DNA of 64,000 bases from Cavia porcellus (lineage: Eukaryota > Chordata > Mammalia > Rodentia > Caviidae). The notes beneath the pieces were generated by a model. That model saw only the letters and a program-made list of their open reading frames with translations. It was not told the DNA's origin and did not search any database. Each line of letters starts with the position of its first letter. Position 1 is the stretch's first letter. Made by a program: the position numbers and the translations under genes. Location: positions 81,663,982-81,727,981 of the forward strand of contig NW_026947484.1 in the NCBI RefSeq assembly GCF_034190915.1, given 5' to 3'. This document shows, piece after piece, positions 46,750 to 58,346 of the stretch.

Positions 46750-46948
46750 CCTTGCCTAAATAGTGATTTCATCAGTAGCAAAAATGGGCATTATTCTTTT
46801 TATTTCATATTTTTCTATATAAATGTATTCCTCTGTAAAGAGATCTCTCCTGTTATCTAAAGTAATTTGATCATGTGAAGATGTGCCTCATTCCCCCTCC
46901 CCCGTCAACTTCTAGGGTTTTTTTGTTTTGTTTTGTTTTATCATTCTT

Positions 46949-47030
46949 CTTTTTTGGTACCGGGGATCAAACTCAAGACCTTGTGCTTGCCAGACAGGTG
47001 CTTACGCCACTGAGCTAAACCCCCAGTGGC
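46949..47030 (-). mobile_element. ID-like tRNA SINE with 12-bp target duplication
   Basis: TTTTTTGGTACCGGGGATCA ... GAGCTAAACCCCCAG, flanked by TTTATCATTCTT at 46937-46948 and 47031-47042. Confidence 0.92.
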
Positions 47031-47689
47031 TTTATCATTCTTTAAATTGCCAAAAGCTGTGAAAAGTCTGAGTTTTTTTTTACCCTACATTAAGGCAAAG
47101 AAGCTACCCAGCCACCTGTAGTTTTATGGATACTGGTAAAAAAATTAGATTCCTGCATGAGAGATTAAAAAACAAAACAAAACAAAACAAAAACAGTTTA
47201 TTACAAACAGTAATAGTAGTGGAGTGTCACATTTCTTTTACTAGTTCCCAGTCCCCAATTTCCATAGCATGATGCAAAATAGGATAAATTACAAGTGCAG
47301 ACACTGTGGATTGTGTTACAGGAGGGAAACATTGACCTTAGAATTCTAGAATCCTTTATAATGAGCAGTAAGCTTAACAGCTTTCTCTCCAAAGAGGGAC
47401 AGTGTCTTCTTATTCTGGATAGTAACCATGCCTATCCTTTGCTCAGTCTTCTGAGGTTATTTACTACTCAAATATTCTCAAGAAGAGTGTTCAGAATATT
47501 CACTCACAAGCTGTGTGGAAATGTGAGAGACCATGTATGTCTTTGTGAACTAATTATTCTCCATGTGGAGAAAATGTGACTCAACAAAAATAAAGAAAAT
47601 GTTGGAGAAAGGCTGGAGTGATAAGTATTTTTAGAGCATAACAAAAACCATATTAGATTAAAAAATCACACATCATTCATGACTGTGGG

Positions 47690-47815
47690 TCAGAGCCTTT
47701 CATAGGCTTGGAGGAGTTGGATAACTTGTCTGAAGTCATACAGCTAGGGAGTGGCAGAACAAGTCTAGAACTTAGTCATTATGACTCTCAAGGTTTGCTT
47801 CATGTTGGAAAGGGA
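47690..47815 (+). repeat. MIR SINE remnant
   Basis: GGATAACTTGTCTGAAGTCA, TACAGCTAGGGAGTGGCAGA and ACAAGTCTAGAACTTAGTC match the MIR core region. Confidence 0.75.
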
Positions 47816-48829
47816 TTCAGAATACAAACAGAAGAGATAGAGCTCAAAGAAGAGAATAAAAAGAAGGGAGAGCCTGGAAGACAATGTATGTGAGGCGAGC
47901 TTGCAGTTGAGAGGATACATAGGCAGTAATTGAGGGATTTTTAAAAACTGACAATCTCTATTTATCAGTGATGCCATTGCTTATAAGTGAGGGAGCAAGG
48001 GTTTGAGGAAAGCATCAAAGTTTCTGCAGAAGCAATGGGATGTAGGGTGAGAAATGAGGGAGATAAACAGATAAATAGGAGAGAAAAAAGGAAGACAAAA
48101 AGAATTTTCTCCAACTGATATTAGGAACCTGGAATCCAGAGTGATAATCTACCAGTTCAGATGCTAAAGTGAAAAATAACATATCATTGATTTGTTTCTA
48201 TTCTGAATAAAACAAAACTCTAATATATGTATAAAAACAGGTTCAGGAAAACACGTAGAACATATACCAATCTGTTAGGATGGAAATGTTTCTGAGGTTA
48301 GGAGAAAGAACTTTCACTTTGTATGGATTTTTAGGGCCAGGAATCTATAGATGAGAAATTAGGATAGAGCCCTCATTTAGGTCTTCTAGCTAATCCTGAC
48401 TAGGAATAGTTAGAAAGGAACTTTACTAAAGAGATTTGCCTGGGAAGTACAGGACAGGAGCAAGTAAAGTAAGAGAAAAAAAACTGACAAAGAAAGGCAT
48501 CAAATGGCCTTGGGACTCACACCAAGAAACCAGAGAGGGAAAGAGCTGGCAGAAAAATACAGAGAAAGCCAAGTGCACACATGATATGCCCTCCCCCTCC
48601 AGTAGAAGAAAGGAAACAAAGGAAAAAGGGGAAGGGCTGGCTAACTGTGGGGAAAGTTCTTATTCAGTGTATACAAGCATATACTCACATGTATCATTTA
48701 TGCATATATATGTATCTATTCACTCTAGGATCACTCCATTATTGGCTCTAAGGCCACTATATTTATCATTTAATTATACAGTTTCATAGCCTTATACCCC
48801 CTTACTAACTCTAAGCTAACCATGAATAA
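47816..48829. other. Intergenic, no recognised feature
   Basis: A-rich purine-biased DNA near 48430-48650; no gene or named repeat recognised. Confidence 0.4.
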
Positions 48830-49130
48830 GGCACACCACCTTGCCAACTAGCCACCCACTCCAAAGGTAAGCCTTAAAAAAGCAGGCCAAGGACAAGAAA
48901 ACAAACAGAAAGAAGCTACATGTAGGCACCAATGGATAAAGATGCTTAGAAGGAAAGTTGGGGCTTGACCCCGCATAAAAGCAGCCAGGAACAAAGGCTC
49001 ATCCTTCTGGAACCTTCATCTTTCTGGAGCCCCCTACCCTGATTTTTTCTTATTAGGGTAGCTTTCTTCCCTTTTCCTCTTTACAAATAGTGTGTTCCTT
49101 TTGTTAAACTTTGTCCCTCTAATTTTTTAT
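48830..49130 (+). other. Possible old LTR
   Basis: GGGGCTTGACCCCGCATAAA followed by AGCAGCC and a C/T-rich stretch (CTTTCTGGAGCCCCCTACCC) looks like an LTR with a TATA-like ATAAAAG at 48975-48981. I could not find both ends. Confidence 0.3.
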
Positions 49131-49555
49131 TGGAGCTACCCAGTGAGCGTCTCAGATAGCAGAACTGCATTGCTTATCCTTTGACAGGACATCTTTGTTC
49201 TCAAACCAAGAACCAAATGTGACAATTTGAAATTTTTATGACTGTAATATGGTTTTGCACTACTAGTGGAAAACATACAGAGTGTGAATGATAGACTAAT
49301 AAAAGTAGAGGATTCCAGAGTTGAGTACATCTCTTCATCTTCAGATGAAAGGATAATCCAGAGCCTATTCCACAGGAATTTAAAGCTTTGGAGCTAGCAA
49401 AAATCCCACATGGCTTCTCCCAGCACTGAGCCAGCACTAAAAATTTAGTTATTCCATTGCTGTCGGGTGACGGGTTTCAAGTAGCCGTGTTGTTTCCAGT
49501 AAAGGACGTAACAGGCCACAGAAAATCTGGAATAATATCTTCTCTGGGTTAGAAT

Positions 49556-49556
49556 G

Positions 49557-49601
<45 letters not shown>
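49556..49601. repeat. (TG)n microsatellite
   Basis: About 22 uninterrupted TG units, next to the poly(A) end of a minus-strand B1. Confidence 0.97.
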
Positions 49602-49603
<2 letters not shown>

Positions 49604-49712
49604 GAGGCAGGGTCTTATTATATATAATACAGTCTGGCCCAGAACTCACCGTGCAGTGCACACTGGCCTCAAACTCATGATGATTCTCCTGCTTCAGCCC
49701 CCAAGTGCAGAA
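49602..49712 (-). mobile_element. B1-type SINE
   Basis: TTGAGGCAGGGTCTTATTAT, ACACTGGCCTCAAACTCATG and CTGCTTCAGCCCCCAAGTGC on the plus strand; its 5' end is missing. Confidence 0.85.
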
Positions 49713-50024
49713 AGACACTATAAGCTTAAAAAATTATACAATTATATTTTTCCAGATGCTGAAACTGATGGGCATGTGTAATTTATTTCCAGCTAGTGGG
49801 GAGGTCCCCAGTTTCCACTTTTGACACCTGCAATGAATGGTAATAACAGAAATTCGATAGCTTATCTAGAATGAATGTTTAAGTTACTTTTCCCCTTACA
49901 TTTATATTTCAAGATAGGTATAAAGCAATGATATTTGATTTTTTGATATATTTTCATCAGTTCAGTCTTCCTATAGGGACTAATTCCACAGAATGTGGGA
50001 AGATGTTAAGAAGAATATTAAGTA

Positions 50025-50121
50025 GGGGCTGGGGGTTTAGCTCAGCGGCATAAGCACCTGCCTTGCAAGCAGGCGGTCGTGAGTTCAATCCCCGGTACCG
50101 ATAAAAAAAAAAAAAAATAAA
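50025..50121 (+). mobile_element. ID-like tRNA SINE with perfect 17-bp target duplication
   Basis: GGGGCTGGGGGTTTAGCTCA ... GGTCGTGAGTTCAATCCCCG with an A tail, flanked by AAGAAGAATATTAAGTA at 50008-50024 and 50122-50138. One of the youngest copies. Confidence 0.97.
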
Positions 50122-50249
50122 AAGAAGAATATTAAGTAAACAAGATTCTTCTTTTAATAAAGAAAACAAATTGAAGGTAGAAGGCCAAGAACAAAATGAA
50201 ACTATCCGTATAAATTATACAGTATTAATTGTAGAAAAGAATAAGATTC

Positions 50250-50385
50250 TAATCTGAGCTTTATTGCCAGAATGTCTCTGAGTTACAGTTCATTTTAACT
50301 GGGAATAATAAGACCTACTTCACTGAGTCATTGTTATAGCTCAGTGAAATAAAATATGAACATAGAAAGAGTTTGCAATATTAAT
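50250..50385 (+). repeat. MIR SINE remnant
   Basis: TGGGAATAATAAGACCTACT, TCACTGAGTCATTGTTATAG and GAGTTTGCAATATTAATACA fit the 3' half of MIR. Confidence 0.6.
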
Positions 50386-51399
50386 ACATGTGGGGACCCC
50401 ACCCCCCATTTTTCAAGAAGGTCCTTTATGTACCCTTTAATTGGGAGATATTTATAAGGAAGAAAGCAAGTGTTTGAAGACAAGAGTTTTTATGTATTTT
50501 GTGGAAGTTTAAACTTATAAAAGACATTGTGCTAGGTGGGGGCAAAAATGGAAGCAGTCAGGTTGATATCCTTGCAAGGGAAAAGAAGGTTGGTATTTTC
50601 ATCCAGTTTATGGAACAGAAGATGGAGGCTACACCAAGATGGAGAATTACTGGGATTTTGGTTTATTTGTTTTTTGTTCGTGGCTATGTTTATACAAGTG
50701 AGAGATACACAGGTAAGATTCAATGCTAATACTGGTACTCCCAGTGCTGGTAAACATATTTGTGCCCCAAAAGAGGTAACATGGCAGTTGCATACTTCCA
50801 TGGGACTATTGGGCTTTGATAATGAACTTTGATAATGAACTTGGTGGACTAAAGACTAAATGGAGTTCTTCACTTATTTTTCTCTTCATAAGAGGCATAC
50901 TAATGAGATGAAGATTTTTAAATTATTATTTTTCCCCGATTTAGAAAGTAATACATATATTTTGGACTACAAAATAATTTATTTAATTAAATGCAAAAAT
51001 AATCTTTCCAATATATGCTTATTTGTAGTTGAAGACTAATTTACATTGTTATTTTCTGCTAATCACACATGTATTGATAGCAGATGCATATATACACACA
51101 TGTTTAAAAATGAGAGGAAAAATACTTAGAAAACTTTATGATTCCAGGTGAATTTGATCCAGTGATAACATTAGTACTGGCCCTCAACCTCTCAGAAACT
51201 GATCTGCAGTCTTTCTCTGCTTCCCAAAAGAGATGATGTGGTATGGTAGATACTTTCATTCATTACTCTGCAGAGAATCATGATAAGTAACATTGCTCCA
51301 TTTAGAGCACAGCTTCTCAAAATTCATCATTTTATAACTAGTACAAACTTATTGAGGTTGATACATTTACATAGCAAATCTTAACTTCTTGTTCCATCT
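50386..51399. other. Intergenic, no recognised feature
   Basis: No recognised gene or repeat. A 14-bp word tgataatgaacttt is tandemly repeated at about 50817-50844. Confidence 0.45.
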
Positions 51400-52179
51400 C
51401 CTTTTCCTCTTTTTTCCTCCTCTTCCCTCATCTTTTCTTCCCATTTCCATCTGAGAAGTTTACCCTCCTACTTTCTATTATTTTTTATTTTAAAGAGAAT
51501 AAACCATCTGTTATTTCTTTCAATTAACCTTTATTTATAATGTGAGTTTGTCATATATAAAATAAATCATGTGATAGTTAAGATTGTGTCTGACTTATTT
51601 CACTTAACATGGTGGACTCAAGGTGCATCCATTTACAACAAATGACTCAAATTTACTTTTCTTTATAAACCAAAAAGAGTATGGTAATACCCCACTGTGT
51701 GTGAATTGGTTGATGGACATATAATCTGTTTTCAAGATCTACCTATCATGAATTGTGCTACTATAAACATGGGTATGCATGTATCACTGTAATATAATGC
51801 CTATAACTCTTTCAAGATGATATATAGAAGGGGAATAGCTGGGTCAAATGGGATTTCTAGTTCTAGTTTTTTAATGAATCTTTCTACTGATTTCTATAGT
51901 TGTTGTTCTAATAACAACATAGACGGGTTCTGTTTCCTCACAGGATTAACAGCATTTGTTATTATTTGATTTCTATTAAATTTTAGTTTATTAGTACATG
52001 TATGCAGTACATAATGTTTACATTCCTTGTGGGAAGTTGGTACATGTAAATGACACATCTTAATTCTTTTTTTCTTCCCTTTCCCTTCCCTTCCTACCCC
52101 TCCCCCCATCTCTTGATTCGCTTCCTTCTTTCTTTTTTCTTTTCGTGTGTGTTTGTAGTACATACTGTCTACATTCTTG
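51400..52179 (-). mobile_element. L1 3' end, antisense
   Basis: The plus strand shows reversed L1 3' sequence (ttgatggacatataatctgt, gaattgtgctactataaaca), followed by the T/C-rich 3'UTR of another L1. AGTACATA..GT.TACATTC occurs at both about 52010 and 52158, suggesting two L1 3' ends in series. Confidence 0.75.
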
Positions 52180-53293
52180 ACTGGAGTTGGGACATAACAC
52201 ATTCCACTTTCTTCCCTTGATTCTTTATTCTCCCTCTCCCTCTCAGCTCCCTTCAGCTCTTGATCCCCTCTCCTTTGAGAAAGATCTCCTTACATCCTAT
52301 TATCTATCTTTTATTTTGATCTTTATTTTTACTCTGAGTTTCTCATACAAGAGAAACCATGTGGTGTTGAAGTTGATTTATTTCACTTAACGTTACAATC
52401 TCTAGATGCATCTTTTTTCCCACAGATGACTTCTTTCTTTATGGCAGTAGTACTCCATCATATATAAATATCACATTTTCTTTATCAATTCATCTGTTGA
52501 TGGACATATAGGCTGCTTCCAAGATTTAGTTACTATGAATTGTGCTGCTGTAGACATGTATCACTGTAATACAATGTCTTTAACTCTTTAAGGAAGATTC
52601 CTAGAAAAGGAATAGTTGATCAAATGGAGCCTCTAGTGTTAGCTCTTTGTGGAATCTCTATACTGATTTCCATAGTGGTTATACTAGTTTATACTTGCAC
52701 CAACAGTATAAAAGGTTTCCTTTTACCTTGCAGCCTCAGCAGTATTTGTTATTATTTGATTTCTTGATGACAGTCATTCTTTCTGGAGTAAGATGGAATT
52801 TCAGTGTTGCTTTAAGTTGCATTTATCAAATGCCCAGTGATATTAAACACTTTTAATGTTATTTATTGGCCATTTTACTTTTTCTGAGAACTGCCTGCTC
52901 ATTTCACTTGCCCATTTTTGTTATGATTTGGATTTTATTTGAGGGGGTTAATTTTTTGGAGTATTTTACATTTTCTATATATTTGGTATCTGCCTGAGAA
53001 ATAGGTGGCAATTTTTTTTCCCATTCTGTAGATTGTCTTTTCACTCAGTTGATTGTTTCTTTTGATACACAAAAGCTTTTTAATTTGTTATGATTCCATT
53101 AGTTGATTCTTGATGTTATTTCTTGTGTAACTGAGATTTTATTCAGAAAGTCCTTTCCTATACCCATAACTTCAAGAGTTTTACTTATTTTGTCTTCCAA
53201 GGGTTTCTTTTGGCTCAACTTTTAGACCTTTGATCTATTTTGATTTTAGTTTAGCACATGGTGAGATTCAATCTTCTGCATGTGGATTACCAG
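52180..53293 (-). mobile_element. L1, antisense, left piece
   Basis: Reversed L1 ORF2 (ttgatggacatataggctgc, tctttctggagtaagatgga). It is interrupted by a MaLR LTR at 53294 and continues at 53665. Confidence 0.85.
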
Positions 53294-53664
53294 TGTTATG
53301 GTTTGTGTCTGGGTGTCCTCCCAAAGCCTTAAGCAGTCATGGAGGTGGCTGAGTCTAGTGTTAGTGATTGGTTTGTTGTCTAGCACTGGATCTGGTGGTG
53401 TGAGTACTGCACCTGCCCAGGGGCAGGTAGCCAGCATACAACATAAGGGAGAGAAGGAAGCATGCTTTTCCCTGTTCTACGCTGTTCACTCTTGTCACTT
53501 GTGGCCACCACGAATGGTTGTCCTTTAACCATACCACCCTAACTTGGTGCCAGCTGAGTATGGACTGAAACCTCCGAAAAACTGTAAGCTAAATAAATCT
53601 TTCCTTTCCTAATTTTGGGTGTCAGTTATTTTGTCTCAGTAATGAGAGAAAAGTAACGAAGACA
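53294..53664 (+). mobile_element. MaLR-type LTR inserted in L1
   Basis: A complete 371-bp LTR from TGTTATGGTTTGTGTCTGGG to AACGAAGACA, with polyadenylation-region words CTGTAAGCTAAATAAATCTT. Flanking 5-mers ACCAG and ATCAG are a probable target duplication, and L1 sequence resumes directly after it. Confidence 0.88.
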
Positions 53665-54275
53665 ATCAGCATTCCCAACAAAAGATGCTATCTTCCCTCC
53701 AGGATATGCTTTTGGCCCCTTTTGTCAAAGATCACATTGTTGATGTAGTTGGGCTGTTTCTGCACCTCTATTCTGTGTGTGTGGTTTTTTTTTTTTTTTT
53801 GCCAGTATTATGGCATAGTTATCACTGTAGTTTTGTGTTTTAACTTCAAGTCTGGGATTGCGATGCCTCTTGCCTTGCTCTTGTTACCCAGGAATGCTTT
53901 TGCTATTCTAGATCTCTTCTGGTTCCATATAAATTTTAGAATTGTTTTCTTCTGTTGTATTATTGTGATTGCATTAAGTCCAGATGTCAATTTTCAAAGT
54001 ACGGTCATTTCAGCTAGTGTATTGATCATTCCTATCCAAGAATAGGATAACTTTCCATTTTCCAATGTTTTCTTTGATTTCCTTTTCCAGAGTACTGTAG
54101 ATTTTGTTGTATAACTCTTACTTCCTTAGTCAGATTAATTTGTATTTGGTTTTTCTTGGTGCTATTGAGTATGGTACTTCCCCCTAATTTCTTTCTCAGT
54201 AGGTTTATTATTAGTGCACAGAAATGCTACTCACTTTTGTGCATAGATTTTTATCCTGTTATGCTATTACATTTG
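53665..54275 (-). mobile_element. L1, antisense, right piece
   Basis: The minus strand encodes decayed ORF2, for example [20 protein letters not shown] near 53930. It ends where a B1 starts. Confidence 0.88.
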
Positions 54276-54279
54276 GATA

Positions 54280-54426
54280 TTAGCTGGTTGTGGTGGTGCA
54301 TGCCTATAATCTCAGGACTTGGGAAGCTAAGGCAGGAGGATTGCCATGAGTTCAAGGCCACCCTGGACAACATAGTCAGTTCAAGGCCAGCCTGATCTAC
54401 AGAGTATGACTTTGTCTCAAAAATTT
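54280..54426 (+). mobile_element. B1-type SINE
   Basis: TAGCTGGTTGTGGTGGTGCA, GCAGGAGGATTGCCATGAGT and CAAGGCCAGCCTGATCTACA. Confidence 0.92.
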
Positions 54427-54439
54427 TGAATATTAATTT

Positions 54440-54557
54440 CAATAGGTTTGGGTGAGTTTTCACTGTGTAACCTGGCCTAATTATGAACTTGGGATTCTTC
54501 TGCCTCAGACTCCCAAGTGAGTATGGGACCACAGGTACGTGCCACCATTATTGGCTC
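54440..54557 (-). mobile_element. B1-type SINE, diverged
   Basis: TCACTGTGTAACCTGGCCTA, TCTTCTGCCTCAGACTCCCA and ACAGGTACGTGCCACCATTA on the plus strand. Head to head with the preceding B1. Confidence 0.8.
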
Positions 54558-54967
54558 TGGACCTAGATTCTGAAAACATGCTGAGAATTGATGTGCTTGC
54601 TGTGTGACTTCTCTTGGCTCTCAACGACTTTAAACACGTTTGGTGGTTGATCATATTATGCTACAGTAATGAATAATCCCCAGGTATCTGTGATTGCAGA
54701 TGAGGTTTATTTCTTAATTATGTTACATTATCCACTGTGGATCAGTTCCAGGCAGACAGAATAACTAGAACTCTGAAAGGTCTAACACTGACAATCACAT
54801 GCTTGGCCTAGAAAAGATTCTGGCAACACAAGTCATTGTCTAGCACCAATCGCCACCTATTCATAAACAGATGGGAACCACATTCTTCCCATGTGCCCAG
54901 TATATGGTAGAGCATGAAATATTTGTCAAGTCCCTATTGTTGTTATTTACTTAAAACCTAAGCTCTA

Positions 54968-55080
54968 GGGGCTGGGGATTTAGCTCAGCGGCATAAGCGC
55001 CTGCCTTGCAAGCAGGCAGTCGTGAGTTCAATCCCCCGTACCGATAAAAAGGAAAAAAAAAAAAAAAAAAAAAAAAAAAC
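54968..55080 (+). mobile_element. ID-like tRNA SINE with perfect 14-bp target duplication
   Basis: GGGGCTGGGGATTTAGCTCA ... GTCGTGAGTTCAATCCCCC, followed by an A tail of nearly 30 bases. Flanked by AAACCTAAGCTCTA at 54954-54967 and 55081-55094. Confidence 0.97.
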
Positions 55081-55094
55081 AAACCTAAGCTCTA

Positions 55095-56504
55095 CAATGT
55101 TAACTTTTCCTTTCAGCACTGCTAGCCTATTCTTAGAGTCCCCCATTCAAGTGCTTGCAGCCCAATAGCTCACCTAACCTGACTGGCAATAAAGTCCTTA
55201 CAGTGCCCTCTAGTGGAACTTGAGCTATTTCATTAGTGCTTGAATGAATCTAATTCTTAAACCTCTGGAACTGAATTTAACCATTAAGGCCAAATAACAG
55301 CATTAATAGTCCAGCTTCCCCACTTTGTAGGCCTCATTAAAATAGGGTAAGCACTGAAGTGTTTTAAGGCCACCTTCTGTGGGACTGTGAAATTTATCTT
55401 TTCTTCTTAGCAAGATTATCAAAATTTCAAGAATTTAAGGAACTTCAACACAAAACCCAGTATTTTTTTATGCTGCAGACACTGTTTAGTGCATAGAAAC
55501 TTTCTATCTGTCTCCAGTAACCTTTCACTTTTTATAAAGCATTTAAATATTCATAGAGTTGAAACTCAAACTACCATGTAATTCCTGAAACCTATATGTG
55601 AACTGACCTGGAATAATGATTCTTAATTACAAGAATGCCAGAGACAAGTTGCTGTTGGAGGAATTATAATTTCATGTTCCTGGTCTCCTATTATGGTTTT
55701 CTAGTTGGAGTCCATGAACATCTGGCTACAACAGTATTTCTGTATAATCGATTTCCTCTATAATTCTATGTATTTTATGTATTTGAAAACATTAAACTGA
55801 GAGAGGGTCCATAATGCTATCAGTCAGCTAAAGAGTTACTTGGAATATTAACTCTAAATCATTTCATCAGGAAATATTTTAAGTCCTGCCATAGGGTGGT
55901 GCTATTGCTTTAAGAGTAAAGAAAAGGACGTTTTAAACTGCTTGAATAGGAATACAAGACACTTTAGAGAAGCTTGAGGAATGATGGTGGTAATGTGGCC
56001 ACAGAAAATTACAATAGTTTTAAATCTTAAGTGAAAGTTAAAAATTCCTAGCAGATAAAATGCAAATCCATTAACTAAGATGTCATGGTCTAGTATATAA
56101 GTATAATTGGTAATAGGTATTTTACTATTTTAAAGAACTATGTAAAATAAAAAAAGCAGGGTTTTGAGGACTTGTCAGTCGACCAAGTCCCTAAAGATTT
56201 ATTCTCTACAGTATTATGCATTTTCTTCATTATACAGATGGCCAAATGTGTTATTTCTGTTGCCTTTGTTATTAGGATTTTCTTTGCTTTTTTTCTTTTT
56301 TTAATTTTAAATTATGGAATAAAATGAAACAATAAACCGAAACCAAACTAAACAGTGAGAACAATATTGGATTTCAAAAACAAGACAGAAGGAAATCCCC
56401 TATAGTTGCTATATGGCATATTGTTATCCTCTAAAAAGATGCTCACACCATCGACTTTAGGCTTACAAAATCAATCAAACAATACAAGCATTAAGTTGTT
56501 TTTG
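55095..56504. other. Intergenic, no recognised feature
   Basis: AT-rich unique-looking sequence; no gene or named repeat recognised. Confidence 0.45.
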
Positions 56505-56507
56505 AGA

Positions 56508-56596
56508 TTTACTTTCTTATTAGTTTCCTTATTAGATTTATTTTCTTATTAGTTATTTTCTTATTAGTTTTCTTATTAGATTTATTTTCTTATTAG
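56508..56596. repeat. TTTTCTTATTAG minisatellite
   Basis: Several imperfect copies of TTTTCTTATTAG(ATT/TTA), including two of GATTTATTTTCTTATTAG. It ends exactly at the start of duplicated block A (56595). Confidence 0.85.
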
Positions 56597-56876
56597 ACAA
56601 GAGACTGTCTTTATCATTTTTTTAGGTATAAAGGAAGGAAAAGCTCATCTTTCCTATTATCTTTTAAGATTTTTCATACTTTTAAAAAGAGAATACTTAC
56701 TAGTTGCTTTTTTATTAAGTATGGTTCACTTGAAAATATTTAAAAATTTTGTTTTATGTCCATTGATAAAGAAAAATTTCCAAGATTGTTAAAAATATAT
56801 GCTTATCAGATTGAATATTTTTGAAAGTGTCAATAAAAATACTTTTCTGTCTAAAATGCCTCCATTTATGCTTTAA
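56595..56876 (+). repeat. Duplicated block A, copy 1
   Basis: From AGACAAGAGACTGTC to TTTATGCTTTAA. It matches 58347-58762 with a few differences plus an ID insertion there. Confidence 0.92.
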
Positions 56877-56893
56877 GAAATTATGCTTTTAGA

Positions 56894-57093
56894 AATTAAT
56901 GAACTGGAGGAAAGTGAACTATGAATCATCTTAATCCTCAGTGTTTTTCACTGAGAAAAATAGGTTGCAGGATTTTTCTATCAGCTCTAAAAGTCAGTTT
57001 TTATGAAACTTAAACTTTCCTGGCCTTTTGTTTAGGGTTGGGTGAGTTTGGGGTAAGGAGATGAAGAGAATCAACAAAGAATCAAGTGTTAGG
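56894..57093 (+). repeat. Duplicated block B, copy 1
   Basis: Two hundred bases from AATTAATGAACTGG to AAGTGTTAGG. By eye identical to 58145-58344. A 15-bp imperfect duplication (TATGCTTTAAGAAAT, TATGCTTTTAGAAAT) joins it to block A. Confidence 0.93.
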
Positions 57094-58144
57094 GCTTTTG
57101 TGTATAAACATAATTCATATGTACTGAATTCCAACCTGGTACAATCATAATGAGAAGCACATGGCAAATTCATCAGTGGCAGACACAGCTTGGTACTACA
57201 ATCCATGCAGCCAGCAGGGTCTTGAGAGGGAATGACAGGAGATTAAGAAGAAATTAGACACATACTAAAAGGAAATCTGGAACTGGAGGAGACCAGACCT
57301 CCTGATGAGGAGGAAGCAACAACTTAGTATGCTTTGCATCTTTATTCATACACAGAGAAGGGGAGGAACCCAGGGTGGGATCAAAAGTGCAAGGTCTCAG
57401 TGTTTTGCTGAGAACACTGAAAGGGAAACATTCTCCGTGCTCTCTGTGCTGTAGTTAACAGGAAGGGACACCAAGGCCAGATACCTGCTGGACTGGCTTT
57501 CCTGTAGCTCCAACATCATGTTTACATGGTTCGCCTCTGGTGCTCCATGTTCTCGGGGCTGGCCTTGCTCTACCCCAAACGTGTGATTGATCTCCAGCTC
57601 AGCCATTCCCCACAGTTTGGGATGGTGAATAGCCTGTAATCTCTGCTCAGTGGTAGAGTACTTTTCTTCTGACATATGTGAAGCCCTATGTGTAATCGCT
57701 AGTGCTGGGGGAAAAAGGCAGAACACATAACTCAGGAAAAGAAACTAGTAGTCAGATGATAGAAATTGCACAAAGAACAATAGAGTCAATGTAATACAGA
57801 GCCGGTTATTCTGGCCAATGTAACATATACTAACAGATTAAAAAATTCACTTCAAAAGTATCTGCTTGAGAAGGTTATAGCAAACAAGTGAGCTGAGATA
57901 TAAAAGATCACCATATGATAACTGTTAATTAGTGGTGATAGGTAAATGGGAAATCCTTATACCATCTCTATGTTTTGTATAAAGTTAAATTTTACATTAA
58001 AATTAACATACACATAAAATTTAAATGCAAAAAGGGCTGAGTTTTTGTGATCAGAGTCAGGTTTGTGGGATTACACACCAAGCCCATAGAGTTAATGGAA
58101 AGGAAGGATGAAATTCCTGTAAAAGAAACTATAAGGACACAGGG
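57094..58144. other. Spacer between duplicated blocks; ID remnant near 57645-57708
   Basis: Unassigned except for an ID-like remnant (TGCTCAGTGGTAGAGTACTT ... GCTAGTGCTGGGGG). The minus-strand open frame here is not conserved-looking. Confidence 0.5.
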
Positions 58145-58344
58145 AATTAATGAACTGGAGGAAAGTGAACTATGAATCATCTTAATCCTCAGTGTTTTTC
58201 ACTGAGAAAAATAGGTTGCAGGATTTTTCTATCAGCTCTAAAAGTCAGTTTTTATGAAACTTAAACTTTCCTGGCCTTTTGTTTAGGGTTGGGTGAGTTT
58301 GGGGTAAGGAGATGAAGAGAATCAACAAAGAATCAAGTGTTAGG
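58145..58344 (+). repeat. Duplicated block B, copy 2
   Basis: Same orientation as 56894-57093, but here it precedes block A instead of following it. Confidence 0.93.
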
Positions 58345-58346
58345 AA

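Noticed and set aside
54968..55050. Functional tRNA-Ala gene
   Set aside because: The tRNA-like part is fused to a SINE tail with target duplications and recurs many times in the window, so it is a SINE, not a tRNA gene.
57397..57726. 109-codon minus-strand frame as a gene or exon
   Set aside because: No recognised similarity, and it overlaps an ID-like remnant; open by chance.
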